A stretch of DNA of 64,000 bases from Stenotrophomonas sp. SAM-B. Lineage in GTDB: Bacteria > Pseudomonadota > Gammaproteobacteria > Xanthomonadales > Xanthomonadaceae. Each line of letters begins with the position of its first letter. Positions within the stretch are counted from its first letter, which is position 1. The notes beneath the pieces are model-generated. The model was not told the origin of the DNA. It saw only the letters and a program-made list of their open reading frames with translations, and did no database searches. Made by a program: the position numbers and the translations under genes. Positions 54,340 to 62,974 of the stretch are shown in pieces. The stretch covers positions 82,001 through 146,000 of the forward strand of contig NZ_JABBXB010000001.1 of assembly GCF_013387485.1 (NCBI RefSeq), written 5' to 3'.

Positions 54340-54366
54340 AAAACCGCCGGTGGAGACCGGCGGTTT
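54340..54366 (-). terminator. Intrinsic terminator between convergent genes
   Basis: Perfect 11-bp stem 54341-54351/54356-54366 (AAACCGCCGGT) with loop GGAG, directly after the rluE stop. On the minus strand it is followed by a run of Ts, so it mainly terminates the 54396-54785 gene, with weaker effect on the plus strand. Confidence 0.85.
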
Positions 54367-54395
54367 CGATACGCATGCGGTGATGCGTCAGCGGA

Positions 54396-54785
54396 TCAGG
54401 CGTCGCTGCCGATATCGCTGGTCTCATCCACCACGGTGTCGTTGCGGCGGTTGCGGGCGCTGATGCGCTGCGCCTGGCCGTTCACCACGCCACCGTTGGC
54501 CAGTTTCTTCTTCTGCTGCTTGCGGTACAGCGCGTAGCCCAGCAGGCCCACGCCGACCGCCGCGGCTGCGATGGTCACGGCCGGATTGCGGCGCACCACC
54601 TTGGCAGCCACCTTGCTGCCGGTCTTGACCGCGCCGAGTGCGGCGCCCGTCTTGATCCAGTCGGTGGCCTGCGGGCCGAAGTGGCGCAGGTTGCTGCCGG
54701 CATGCTTGAGGCCGTCACCAGCGGTGCTGGCGATGTCCAGGGCGCGCTCGAGGGCGCGGTCGGTAATCACAGTCAATCTGCTCAT
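54396..54785 (-). CDS. Small membrane-anchored protein with basic stretch
   Basis: A 129-residue protein with an amphipathic N-terminal helix (LTVITDRALERALDIASTAG), one membrane segment (about 68-86, NPAVTIAAAAVGVGLLGYAL) followed by YRKQQKKK, and a polar tail ending DETSDIGSDA. The topology resembles ElaB/YqjD or DUF883-like ribosome-linked membrane proteins, but I cannot assign it. Followed by a good terminator. Confidence 0.65.
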   Translation of the reverse strand: MSRLTVITDRALERALDIASTAGDGLKHAGSNLRHFGPQATDWIKTGAALGAVKTGSKVAAKVVRRNPAVTIAAAAVGVGLLGYALYRKQQKKKLANGGVVNGQAQRISARNRRNDTVVDETSDIGSDA

Positions 54786-54970
54786 GGGGGGTCCTTGCCT
54801 GAGGTTCTGTTCCAGTGTGTCGCGTGGGCCGTGTACGGGGCGTCATCCGCCTGCTACGACCGCATCACGACTGTAGCCGCTCCCCAACCGTTGGAGGCGG
54901 GCTTGGACGCGGCACGGTCAGGCGCCAGCCATGAATGCGCGTATCCGGTGACGGTGGTGGTGGGGCGTGC

Positions 54971-57475
54971 TCAGGTGCCGCGCGGTTTCGCCCGGTGGGT
55001 CGCGTTGGCCGTCCACGGGTCGTCCGGCCACGGGTGGCGCGGGTAGCGGCCCTTCATTTCCTTCTTCACTTCCGCGTAGGTGTTCGCCCAGAAATTGCGC
55101 AGGTCCTGGGTGACCTGCAGCGGGCGCCCGCCGGGGGAGAGCAGATGCAGCGTCAGCCGAATGCGGCCGTCGGCGATGCGCGGGGTATCGCTCAGGCCGA
55201 ACAGTTCCTGCAGTTTGACCGCCAGCACCGGCGCCTGCGGCGTGATGCCATCGGCGTCGAGCGCGTAATGGATCGGACGTTCCATGCCCGAAGGCACGGC
55301 AATGCGGACCGGTGCGTGGCGATCGACCAGCTGGCGTTGCGCCCAGGGCAGCGGCGACTTCAGCGCTTCACCGAGGGTGGATTCATCAAGGGCATCCAGG
55401 CGCGTCCTGCCGTTGAACGCAGGCGTCAGCCACGTCGGCAGCGTCGCCATCAGGGCCGCATCGGAGATGTCCGGCAGATCCAGTTCCGGCATCCACGCGC
55501 GCACGGCCAGCGCACGCGCCTGCCATTGGCGCAGGCCCTCCGTCCACGGCAAGGCATCCAGGCCGAGTTCGGCGACGGCGTCGGTCAGGGCTTTCGCGGC
55601 GTGGGCGGGGTCCACGCGGCCGGCCGAGCGGCTGTCCAGCACGATGCGATCGAACCGGGTCTCACGGCGGGCGACCAGCGCGCGCTTTTCGCCGTCCCAA
55701 CGCACCACGTCGTCCTGCGTGAAACGCTCCGGGAAGTCTCGGCGCAGGCGGTTCTCGTCCACCGGCGCGGCGCGCAGCAGCAACGCGTCGCGTGCCTCGT
55801 AGCGCAGTTCCACCGCCACCAGCCACGGCTCGCCGCGCAGGTCGCTGGGGTCGAACAGGCGCGCGCTGCGGCCGTTGGCCAGCAGGTAGCGCAGCGGATC
55901 GGTGGGATGGCGGGCGGCGATGCGGTCCGGGAAGGCATGGGCGAGCAGGTCACCGAGTTGATGCGCTTCGACCGAGGACGGCGGCGCGGCATCACACCGC
56001 AGGCGTCGCCGCCATTGTCTGCTCGCGGCATCGATCGTGGCCAGGCCACCGCGGTTCGCGTCGTGCGGTGCGCGCCCCTGGCGGAACGCGGCCAGTGCAC
56101 GCCACCGCGCCGCGAGTGCGTCACCGCCCTGGCGCAGGGGATCGCGCGCTTCCACCAGCGCGGCCAGATCGCACGCGAGCGCCTGTTCGACACCACTGCC
56201 TGCCGCCATCAGCATCGCCGCCAGCCGCGGATGCGTGCCGAGGGTCAACATGCGCCGGCCCAGCGGGGTCAGCGTGCCGCTGTCGCTTAGCGCGCCCAGG
56301 CGCTGCAGCAGTTCCCGCGCGGCGGCCAGGGCACCGGCTGGCGGTGTATCGACGAAGCGGAGGTCGTCACTGCCCCACGCAGCCAGTTCCAGTGCCAGCG
56401 AGGCCAGCTCCACCTGGGCGATCTCGGGCCGTCGCTGTGCCTCCAGCCGCTGCGACTGCGGCCACAACCGCCAGGCCCAGCCCTCAGCCACGCGTCCAGC
56501 GCGCCCGGCACGCTGATCGGCCGAGGCCTGCGTGATGTTCACCACGTCCAGGCGCGCAAAGCCGCTGTTGGGGTCGTAGCGCGGCTCGCGCGCCAGTCCC
56601 GCATCGATCACCACGCGTACGCCGGGCAGGGTCACCGATGACTCGGCCACGTTGGTGGCCAGCACCACGCGGCGGCGACCACCGGGATCGGGCTGCAGCA
56701 CCTGCGACTGCTGGTCCACCGGCAGTTCGCCGTGCAGCGGCAGCACCTGTACGGCCGGGTCGAGCACGGTCTGCAACGCCGTCTGCACGCGCGTGATCTC
56801 GCGCTGGCCCGGCAGGAACACCAGCACGTCGCCGGGATGCTCGGCCAGGGCCTGCTCCACCGCACGCCGCGCCTGCGGCTCCAGCGCCTCGTCGCGGCGC
56901 GCGGGGAAATGCGCGACCGTCACCGGGAAGCTGCGGCCTTCGCTGCTCAGGCGCGGCGCATCGAGGAACTGCGCCAGTCGCTCGCCATCGAGCGTGGCCG
57001 ACATCACCACGATGCGCAGATCCTCGCGCAGCTGCGACTGCACATCCAGCGCCAGCGCCAGACCGAGATCGGCGGCCAGGTGCCGCTCATGGAATTCATC
57101 GAACAGCAGCGCGCCCACGTCTTCGAGCAGCGGATCGTCCTGCAGCATCCGGGTCAGGATGCCCTCGGTGACCACTTCGATGCGGGTCCGCGCGGAGATC
57201 CTGTTCTCGAAGCGGATGCGGTAACCCACGGTCTCACCGACGCCCTCACCGAGCTGCCGCGCCATGAACTGCGCGGCGCTGCGCGCGGCTACACGACGCG
57301 GCTCCAGCATGATGATTTTCCGGCCTTCCAGCCACGGCGCATCCAGCAGGGCCAGCGGCACCTGGGTGGTCTTGCCGGCGCCGGGTGGCGCTTCCAGCAC
57401 CAGCCGTGTGCCGCTCCCGAGGGCGGTCAGGATCTGCGGCAGCAGCACGGAAATCGGGAACATCGGGGTGGTCAT
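54971..57475 (-). CDS. hrpB: ATP-dependent helicase HrpB
   Basis: An 834-residue DEAH-type helicase (E. coli HrpB about 810). Walker A is EAPPGAGKTTQVPLALLD, Walker B is the variant LLFDEFHERHL, motif III is VMSATLDGERLAQFL, and the helicase C domain contains VVLATNVAESSVTLPGVRVV and SADQRAGRAGRVAEG. A C-terminal HrpB domain follows to residue 834. Its role in RNA metabolism is poorly defined. The ATG at 57475 begins MTTPMFPISVLLPQIL, with divergent tatD 104 bp away. Confidence 0.95.
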   Translation of the reverse strand: MTTPMFPISVLLPQILTALGSGTRLVLEAPPGAGKTTQVPLALLDAPWLEGRKIIMLEPRRVAARSAAQFMARQLGEGVGETVGYRIRFENRISARTRIEVVTEGILTRMLQDDPLLEDVGALLFDEFHERHLAADLGLALALDVQSQLREDLRIVVMSATLDGERLAQFLDAPRLSSEGRSFPVTVAHFPARRDEALEPQARRAVEQALAEHPGDVLVFLPGQREITRVQTALQTVLDPAVQVLPLHGELPVDQQSQVLQPDPGGRRRVVLATNVAESSVTLPGVRVVIDAGLAREPRYDPNSGFARLDVVNITQASADQRAGRAGRVAEGWAWRLWPQSQRLEAQRRPEIAQVELASLALELAAWGSDDLRFVDTPPAGALAAARELLQRLGALSDSGTLTPLGRRMLTLGTHPRLAAMLMAAGSGVEQALACDLAALVEARDPLRQGGDALAARWRALAAFRQGRAPHDANRGGLATIDAASRQWRRRLRCDAAPPSSVEAHQLGDLLAHAFPDRIAARHPTDPLRYLLANGRSARLFDPSDLRGEPWLVAVELRYEARDALLLRAAPVDENRLRRDFPERFTQDDVVRWDGEKRALVARRETRFDRIVLDSRSAGRVDPAHAAKALTDAVAELGLDALPWTEGLRQWQARALAVRAWMPELDLPDISDAALMATLPTWLTPAFNGRTRLDALDESTLGEALKSPLPWAQRQLVDRHAPVRIAVPSGMERPIHYALDADGITPQAPVLAVKLQELFGLSDTPRIADGRIRLTLHLLSPGGRPLQVTQDLRNFWANTYAEVKKEMKGRYPRHPWPDDPWTANATHRAKPRGT

Positions 57476-57578
57476 GCGGCAAGGATACGGGGCGCAGGCG
57501 AGGGCGGCGAGACGTGCGCGCCGGGGCATCGCCGGGCAGCACGGTAGAATGCGCAGGTTCACTGTCCTGTAGCCCCCC

Positions 57579-58376
57579 ATGCAACTGATCGATATCGGCG
57601 CCAACCTCACCCACGACTCCTTCGATCGCGACCGCGACGCCGTGCTGGCGCGTGCGCGCGAGGCCGGGGTGGTGCAGATGGTGATCACCGGCGCCAGCCG
57701 CGAGCATTCGCCGATGGCGCTGGATCTGGCCCGGCAGCATCCCGGCTTCCTGTACGCGACGGCTGGCGTGCACCCGCACCATGCGGTGGAATACACCGAC
57801 GAATGCGATGCGGAGATGCGCGCGCTGCATGCGCATGCCGAGGTGGTCGCCGTGGGCGAGTGCGGGCTGGACTACTTCCGTGATTTCGCGCCGCGTCCGG
57901 CGCAGCACCGTGCCTTCGAACGCCAGCTGCAGCTGGCCGCGGAGAACGGCAAGCCGCTGTTCCTGCACCAGCGCGACGCGCATGCCGATTTCATGGCGCA
58001 GATGAAGAACTTCGACGGCAAGCTCGGCCCGGCCGTGGTGCACTGTTTCACCGGCGAGCGCCAGGAGCTGTTCGACTACCTGGACCAGGACTGGTACATC
58101 GGCATCACCGGCTGGTTGTGCGATGAGCGCCGCGGCGCGCACCTGCGCGAGCTGGTCAAACACATCCCGGCCAACCGGCTGATGATCGAGACGGACGCCC
58201 CGTACCTGCTGCCGCGCACGCTCAAGCCGTTGCCCAAGGACCGCCGCAACGAGCCGATGTTCCTCTCGCACATCGTCGAGGAACTGGCGCGCGATCGTGG
58301 CGAGGACGTGGAAGCCACGGCAGCCAATGCGACGGCGGCCACGCGCGCGTTCTTCCGGTTCCCGCAGACCCGGTAG
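57579..58376 (+). CDS. tatD: TatD family metal-dependent 3'-5' DNase
   Basis: A 265-residue TatD with LIDIGANLTHDSFDRDRDAV, GVHPHHAVEY, VAVGECGLDYFRDF, LFLHQRDAHADF, VVHCFTG and METDAPYLLPR-like IETDAPYLLPRTLKPLPK. The metal-binding His, Glu and Asp residues are in place; the N-terminal HxH of the wider family is NLT here as in E. coli TatD. It degrades single-stranded DNA and is linked to oxidative damage repair. The stop TAG (58374-58376) lies in the GTAG of a REP. Confidence 0.95.
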   Translation: MQLIDIGANLTHDSFDRDRDAVLARAREAGVVQMVITGASREHSPMALDLARQHPGFLYATAGVHPHHAVEYTDECDAEMRALHAHAEVVAVGECGLDYFRDFAPRPAQHRAFERQLQLAAENGKPLFLHQRDAHADFMAQMKNFDGKLGPAVVHCFTGERQELFDYLDQDWYIGITGWLCDERRGAHLRELVKHIPANRLMIETDAPYLLPRTLKPLPKDRRNEPMFLSHIVEELARDRGEDVEATAANATAATRAFFRFPQTR

Positions 58377-58440
58377 GCACCGACCGTTGGTCGGTACGCG
58401 TGTCGGTGCGCGGCACCCACGACCGACGGTCGTGGGCTAC
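58373..58440. repeat. Inverted pair of GTAG REPs joining two convergent stop codons
   Basis: Forward unit 58373-58396 (GTAGGCACCGACCGTTGGTC+GGTA) and reverse unit about 58416-58440. The TAG of the forward unit ends tatD; the TAG of the reverse unit (58437-58439) ends the convergent minus-strand gene. Confidence 0.85.
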
Positions 58441-59324
58441 CGCCCGTCTCCATGGGCCCACGCATCGGCCAGCCCTTCGCGGTAGGTCGGGAACCGCGGC
58501 TGCCACTGCAATGCCTCGCGCGTGCCGCGACTGTCGATGCGCTTGTTGCTGCTGTAGAAACGCCGCAGCGAGGCAGGAAGGGCCGGGTCATCCCAGCCCT
58601 GAGCGACGGGCAGCGGCACGCCACTCAGTGCCGCCGCATACGCCAGCACGTCCTGCGACGGGGCGGGTTCATCGTCGGCCGGCAGATACAGCGCGTTTTC
58701 CTGCGAGCGATGCATCGCTGCCAGCGCTGCGGTGGCGAGGTCCTCGACGTGCAGCCGGTTGAACACCTGGCCCGGCCGCACGACCTGCCGCGCCGTGCCC
58801 TGCGCCAACTGGACCAGCGCGTTGCGCCCACGCCCGTACAGCGCGGGCAGCCGGAATACCGCCGAGGCGATGCCGCGCGCCTGTGCGAACGCCTGCCACT
58901 GGCCTTCGGCACGCAGGCGCTTCAGTGCGGTGTCGTCGGTGGCATCGGCCGCCGCGTGCAGGTTGATCCAGCCGCCATCACGATCGGCGTAGACGGCGGT
59001 CGAAGAGAAATAGCCCAACCAGCGCAGCGCGGGCGCATCCTGCAGCGCTTCGCCGAGCAGGCGTAGCGCAGGATCACCCTCGGCATCGGGCGGAATGCTG
59101 CACAGGATCGTGTCGGCGCTGCGGATCGCCTCCTCCAGCGCCGCATCGATGGGGTATCCCTCGGCCAGCCGGTGGCGGATCACACCATCGTCCGGTGCGG
59201 TGGAGGGATCGCGCACGGTGCCGCTGCAGGCAATGCCCTGCGCGTGCAGCAGGGCGGCCAGGTGCCGCCCGCTGTAGCCCAGGCCCAGCACCAGCACGCG
59301 TGCCGGTGCGGTGTCGGCCGGCAC
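58437..59324 (-). CDS. NAD(P)-dependent epimerase/oxidoreductase (YeeZ-like extended SDR)
   Basis: A 295-residue Rossmann protein starting with GTG at 59324 (AAGGA upstream). Cofactor motif VLVLGLGYSGRHLAALLHAQ, then ILCSIPPDAEGDPALRLLGE, LGYFSSTAVYADRDGGW and FRLPALYGRGRNALVQL. YFSST holds the Ser-rich active site region, but Tyr-xxx-Lys is not obvious. E. coli YeeZ is of unknown function. It starts 2 nt after the PanE-like gene ends, so it is the last of a four-gene unit. Confidence 0.88.
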   Translation of the reverse strand: MPADTAPARVLVLGLGYSGRHLAALLHAQGIACSGTVRDPSTAPDDGVIRHRLAEGYPIDAALEEAIRSADTILCSIPPDAEGDPALRLLGEALQDAPALRWLGYFSSTAVYADRDGGWINLHAAADATDDTALKRLRAEGQWQAFAQARGIASAVFRLPALYGRGRNALVQLAQGTARQVVRPGQVFNRLHVEDLATAALAAMHRSQENALYLPADDEPAPSQDVLAYAAALSGVPLPVAQGWDDPALPASLRRFYSSNKRIDSRGTREALQWQPRFPTYREGLADAWAHGDGR

Positions 59325-59326
59325 GC

Positions 59327-60265
59327 TCAGTCCTTGCGCTGCTGCTGGTAGGCCTGCAGGTGCGCATAGGCCACGGCCAGCAGCGGTGCGGCCTGGCCGG
59401 CCGCCCGTGCCCGTACCAGCATGTCGCCGACGATGTGCTCGGCCTCGACCTGCTGGCCGGCCTCCAGATCGCGCAGCATGGAGGCTTTCAACGCCGAGCC
59501 GGACTGGGTGGTCGCGGCCAGCGCGATCTCGCGGGCCTTGCCCGGGATCGGCTCGCCGGCCGCCTCGGCCACTGCCACGCACTCGTCATACAGGCCACGC
59601 ACGATCGCCGCGCCGTCATCGGTCGCCACGATCGTGCCGACATCGGCGCGCATCAGGCAGGTCGCCGCCGCCAGCGTGGTCAGGAAGGTGTACTTGATCC
59701 ACTGCTCCTGGCCGATCGCATCGGTGGCGACGTGGTCCACGCCCGCCTGCACGCAGGCCGCCGCCAGCGCCAGCACGCGCGCGCTGCTGCCGGTGCCGTC
59801 CCGCTCGCCGAAGGTCAGCTTGGCCGCCGGCGCCAGATGCACCACCGCGCCGTCGCTGGCCTTGGTCGCGCTGATGAAGCACAGCCCGCCCAGCACTGCG
59901 TCGCGGCCGAAGCGTGCGTCGAGATCGGCGTAATGCCGCAGCCCGTTGAGGATCGGCAGCACCGTGGTGCGCGGGCCGACCGCGGGGGCGATCGCCTCGA
60001 TGGAGCTGGCAAGGTCGTAGGCCTTGCAGCTCAGGATCACCAGGTCGAACGGCTCGGCCGTCGCCAGCGCGGGCAACGCGTCGGCGGTGACGTGCTTGAC
60101 CGGGAACGTCGCATCGCCCAGCGGGCTGCGGATCACCAGCCCTTCGCCCGCCAGCTGCGCCGCACGCGCCGGGCGGACGAGGAAGGTGACGTCCACGCCG
60201 GCCTGGGCCAGGCGACCACCGAAGTACCCGCCGGTCCCGCCGGCGCCGAGGATCAGGATGCGCAT
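59327..60265 (-). CDS. panE: 2-dehydropantoate 2-reductase family (ApbA/PanE)
   Basis: A 312-residue NADPH reductase. The cofactor motif is MRILILGAGGTGGYFGGRLA, the hinge has VILSCKAYDLASSIEAIAP and ILNGLRHYADLDARFG, and the catalytic Lys is in QEQWIKYTFLTTLAAATCLM. It converts ketopantoate to pantoate for coenzyme A synthesis, although relatives act on other 2-ketoacids. It shares one base with the permease stop and is followed 2 nt later by the SDR gene. Confidence 0.9.
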   Translation of the reverse strand: MRILILGAGGTGGYFGGRLAQAGVDVTFLVRPARAAQLAGEGLVIRSPLGDATFPVKHVTADALPALATAEPFDLVILSCKAYDLASSIEAIAPAVGPRTTVLPILNGLRHYADLDARFGRDAVLGGLCFISATKASDGAVVHLAPAAKLTFGERDGTGSSARVLALAAACVQAGVDHVATDAIGQEQWIKYTFLTTLAAATCLMRADVGTIVATDDGAAIVRGLYDECVAVAEAAGEPIPGKAREIALAATTQSGSALKASMLRDLEAGQQVEAEHIVGDMLVRARAAGQAAPLLAVAYAHLQAYQQQRKD

Positions 60266-61065
60266 CAGCTGCGCATCCCCACGCCACGCTTCAGCAGCCA
60301 CAGCGCCAGCGCGGTGAGCGCCACCACGAAGCCGATCATCAGCGCATACGCCACCCACAACGGCACGTCGCTGGTGCCGAGCAGGCCGTAGCGGAACGCG
60401 TTGACCATGTAGAAGATCGGATTGGCGTGCGTGGCCGCTTCGGCCCAGGTCGGCAGCAGCTTCACCGAATAGAACACACCGCCCAGGTAGGTCAGCGGGG
60501 TCAGGATGAAGGTCGGCACGATCGCCACGTCATCGAACTTCTTGGCGTATACCGCGTTGATGAACCCGGCCAGCGAGAAGATCGTCGCGCCCAGCAGCAC
60601 CGTGGTCAGCGTCACCAGCGGATGCGGGATGCGCACCGGGGTGAAGAACATGGCGATGATCAGCACGATCACGCCGACCATCAGGCCGCGCAGCACAGCA
60701 CCGGACACATAGCCCCACAGGATCACCCAGTTCGGCATCGGGCTGACCAGCAGCTCTTCGACGTGGCGGCCGAACTTGGCGCCGAAGAACGAGGAGCTGA
60801 TGTTGCCGTAGCTGTTCTGGATCACGCTCATCATCACCAGGCCCGGCACGATGAACTGCATGTAGCTGTAGCCGCCCATCTCGCCCACGCGCGAGCCGAT
60901 CAGGCCGCCGAAGATCAGGAAGTACAGGGTCATGGTGATCGCTGGCGGCACCAGGGTCTGGCCCCAGATGCGCAGGATGCGCGCCACTTCGCGGCGCACG
61001 ATGGTCATCAGGGCGATGCGGTTGCGCTGGCCGTCGGTCAGGACCGGGGTCGGGGTGCTGCTCAT
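60265..61065 (-). CDS. yadH: ABC-2 type transporter permease (YadH-like)
   Basis: A 266-residue inner-membrane permease with about six helices. The ABC-2 signature region IFSLAGFINAVYAKKFDDVA followed by FILTPLTYLGGVFYSVKLLP is typical of DrrB/NodJ/YadH. TLVPPAITMTLYFLIFGGLI is helix 1. With the adjacent ATPase it forms an exporter of unknown substrate. The start overlaps the ATPase stop by 4 nt. Confidence 0.93.
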   Translation of the reverse strand: MSSTPTPVLTDGQRNRIALMTIVRREVARILRIWGQTLVPPAITMTLYFLIFGGLIGSRVGEMGGYSYMQFIVPGLVMMSVIQNSYGNISSSFFGAKFGRHVEELLVSPMPNWVILWGYVSGAVLRGLMVGVIVLIIAMFFTPVRIPHPLVTLTTVLLGATIFSLAGFINAVYAKKFDDVAIVPTFILTPLTYLGGVFYSVKLLPTWAEAATHANPIFYMVNAFRYGLLGTSDVPLWVAYALMIGFVVALTALALWLLKRGVGMRS

Positions 61066-62021
61066 GCCACGTTCTCCTGGTTGCCGGTGAGGCGCACGAA
61101 CAGCTCCTCCAGGCGGTTGCTCTTGGTGCGCATCGAACGCACGCGGATGCCCGCGGCGTTCAAGGCTTCAAACACCCGGTTGAGGTCCATCGCGCGCGGC
61201 ATGTCCACGTCCAGCGTGTGGCTGTCGGTGGCGATCAGGATCGCGCCCTCGATCTCCGGCAGCTGGGCCGGCAGGCTGCCGTCGATGTCGAACAGGAAGC
61301 CTTCCACGTCCAGCTTGGCCAGCAGTTCGCGCATCGGGCCCTGGGTGACGATCTGGCCATGGTTGATGATGGCCAGGTTCCGGCACAGATGCTCGGCTTC
61401 TTCCAGGTAATGCGTGGTCAGGATGATCGTGGTGCCGGCGGCGTTGATCTCCTTGAGCACGCGCCACATGTCGCGGCGGATCTCGATGTCCACGCCGGCG
61501 GTCGGTTCGTCCAGGATCAGCAGGCGCGGACGGGTCATCATCGCGCGGGCGATCATCAGCCGGCGCTTCATGCCGCCGGACAGGGTGCGGCTCATCACCT
61601 GCGCCTTCTCCCACAGGTGGGCGCGCTTGAGCTCTTCTTCGGCCATCTTCTCGGCCTCGGCACGGGCCACGCCATAGAAGCCGGCGTAGTTGACCAGGAT
61701 GTCGAAGGGCTTTTCGAACAGGTTGAAGTTGATTTCCTGCGGGACCAGGCCGATCAGGCGCATGGTGGCGCTGCGGTTGCGCACCAGGTCGCTGCCGAAG
61801 ACCTCGACCTGGCCCTCGCTGAGGTTCACCAGCGAGCTGATGATGCCGATCAGGGTCGACTTGCCGGCGCCGTTGGGGCCCAGCAGGGCGAAGAAGTCGC
61901 CCGGGGCCACGTCCAGCGAGACGCCCTTCAGCGCCTGGGTGCCGTTGTCGTAGGTTTTGCGGAGGTCACGCACCCGCAGGGCGGGCACGGCGGTGGGCGC
62001 GGGAGTGTTCTGGGAAGCCAA
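61062..62021 (-). CDS. yadG: ABC transporter ATP-binding protein (YadG-like)
   Basis: A 319-residue ABC ATPase: Walker A LLGPNGAGKSTLIGIISSLV, signature RTLSGGMKRRLMIARAMM, Walker B LLILDEPTAGVD and switch His in TTHYLEEAEHL. The C-terminal DUF4162-like region runs about 235-319. I take the TTG at 62021 as start (LASQNTPAP after GAAGGCAAG); a GTG a few codons on is possible. First gene of the four-gene minus-strand unit. Confidence 0.93.
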   Translation of the reverse strand: MASQNTPAPTAVPALRVRDLRKTYDNGTQALKGVSLDVAPGDFFALLGPNGAGKSTLIGIISSLVNLSEGQVEVFGSDLVRNRSATMRLIGLVPQEINFNLFEKPFDILVNYAGFYGVARAEAEKMAEEELKRAHLWEKAQVMSRTLSGGMKRRLMIARAMMTRPRLLILDEPTAGVDIEIRRDMWRVLKEINAAGTTIILTTHYLEEAEHLCRNLAIINHGQIVTQGPMRELLAKLDVEGFLFDIDGSLPAQLPEIEGAILIATDSHTLDVDMPRAMDLNRVFEALNAAGIRVRSMRTKSNRLEELFVRLTGNQENVA

Positions 62022-62125
62022 ACTCTTGCCTTCGCGCCTATGGGCTGGCGCTGGATAGGGGCGGGGAGGGGCTATTATAGAAGACCCCGAGGGCTTGCCC
62101 CGGCTACACACTGTCCCGAAAAGTC

Positions 62126-62875
62126 GTGCCTGCCCAATTCCCCCTCAAACTGGTCGACCGGCGCATGCTGGCGCCGACCGTCGGCCATTACCAGTTCCTG
62201 CGTGATGACGGCCAGCCGCTGGATTTCCAGCCCGGCCAGTTCATCCAGGTCCATTTCGAGTACGCCGACGGCACCGCCACCAAGCGCAGTTACTCGCTGG
62301 CCACCATTCACAACCACGCCCTCGGCGCGGGCGAAGCGGTCGATATCGCGGTCAGTTTCGTCCCCGGCGGCGCCGCCACGGCCCTGTTCGAGGGCCTGGA
62401 CATCGGCGGCCACGTCAGCGCCAGCGGCCCGTTCGGCCGGTTCTGCCTGCAGCCGGGCGACCACAATGCCCGCTACCTGCTGATCGCCACCGGCACCGGG
62501 GTCACCCCGTACCGCTCCATGCTGCCGCTGCTGGCCACCGCCATGGCCGGGCGCGGCGTGGAGGTGGTCCTGCTGCAGGGCGCCCGCACGCCGACCGAAC
62601 TGCTCTACAGCGAGGACTTCTACGCCTTCGCGGCTGCCCATCCGGGCTTCCGCTATGTGCCGTGCCTGTCCCGCGAATTGCCGGAAAACCCGCATCCGGA
62701 CGTGCGCCACGGCTACGTGCAGCAGCATCTGGCCGAATTCGTCCCGGACCCGGCGACCGACATCGCCTACCTGTGCGGCAACCCGGACATGGTCGATGCC
62801 ACCTTCGAGGTGCTGAAAGCGGCCGGCCTGCCCACGCCGCAGGTGCGGCGCGAGAAGTACGTCAGCAGCAAGTAA
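62126..62875 (+). CDS. fpr: Ferredoxin/flavodoxin-NADP+ reductase
   Basis: A 249-residue bacterial FNR. FAD binding is via KRSYSLATIHNHALG, pyrophosphate contact SASGPFGRF, NADPH binding IATGTGVTPYRSMLPLL and LCGNPDMVDATFEVLK, with C-terminal REKYVSSK. It transfers electrons between NADPH and ferredoxin or flavodoxin. GTG at 62126 begins the family N-terminus; the ribosome-binding site is weak. Confidence 0.93.
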   Translation: MPAQFPLKLVDRRMLAPTVGHYQFLRDDGQPLDFQPGQFIQVHFEYADGTATKRSYSLATIHNHALGAGEAVDIAVSFVPGGAATALFEGLDIGGHVSASGPFGRFCLQPGDHNARYLLIATGTGVTPYRSMLPLLATAMAGRGVEVVLLQGARTPTELLYSEDFYAFAAAHPGFRYVPCLSRELPENPHPDVRHGYVQQHLAEFVPDPATDIAYLCGNPDMVDATFEVLKAAGLPTPQVRREKYVSSK

Positions 62876-62974
62876 CCGTGCCCGGCGGCCCTGCCATCGG
62901 GCCTGGCCGCCAGCGGCGTCGGGATGCGGGCGGCGGTAAGATGCGCCGCGCGCCGCTTCCGCCTGGCTGACACG

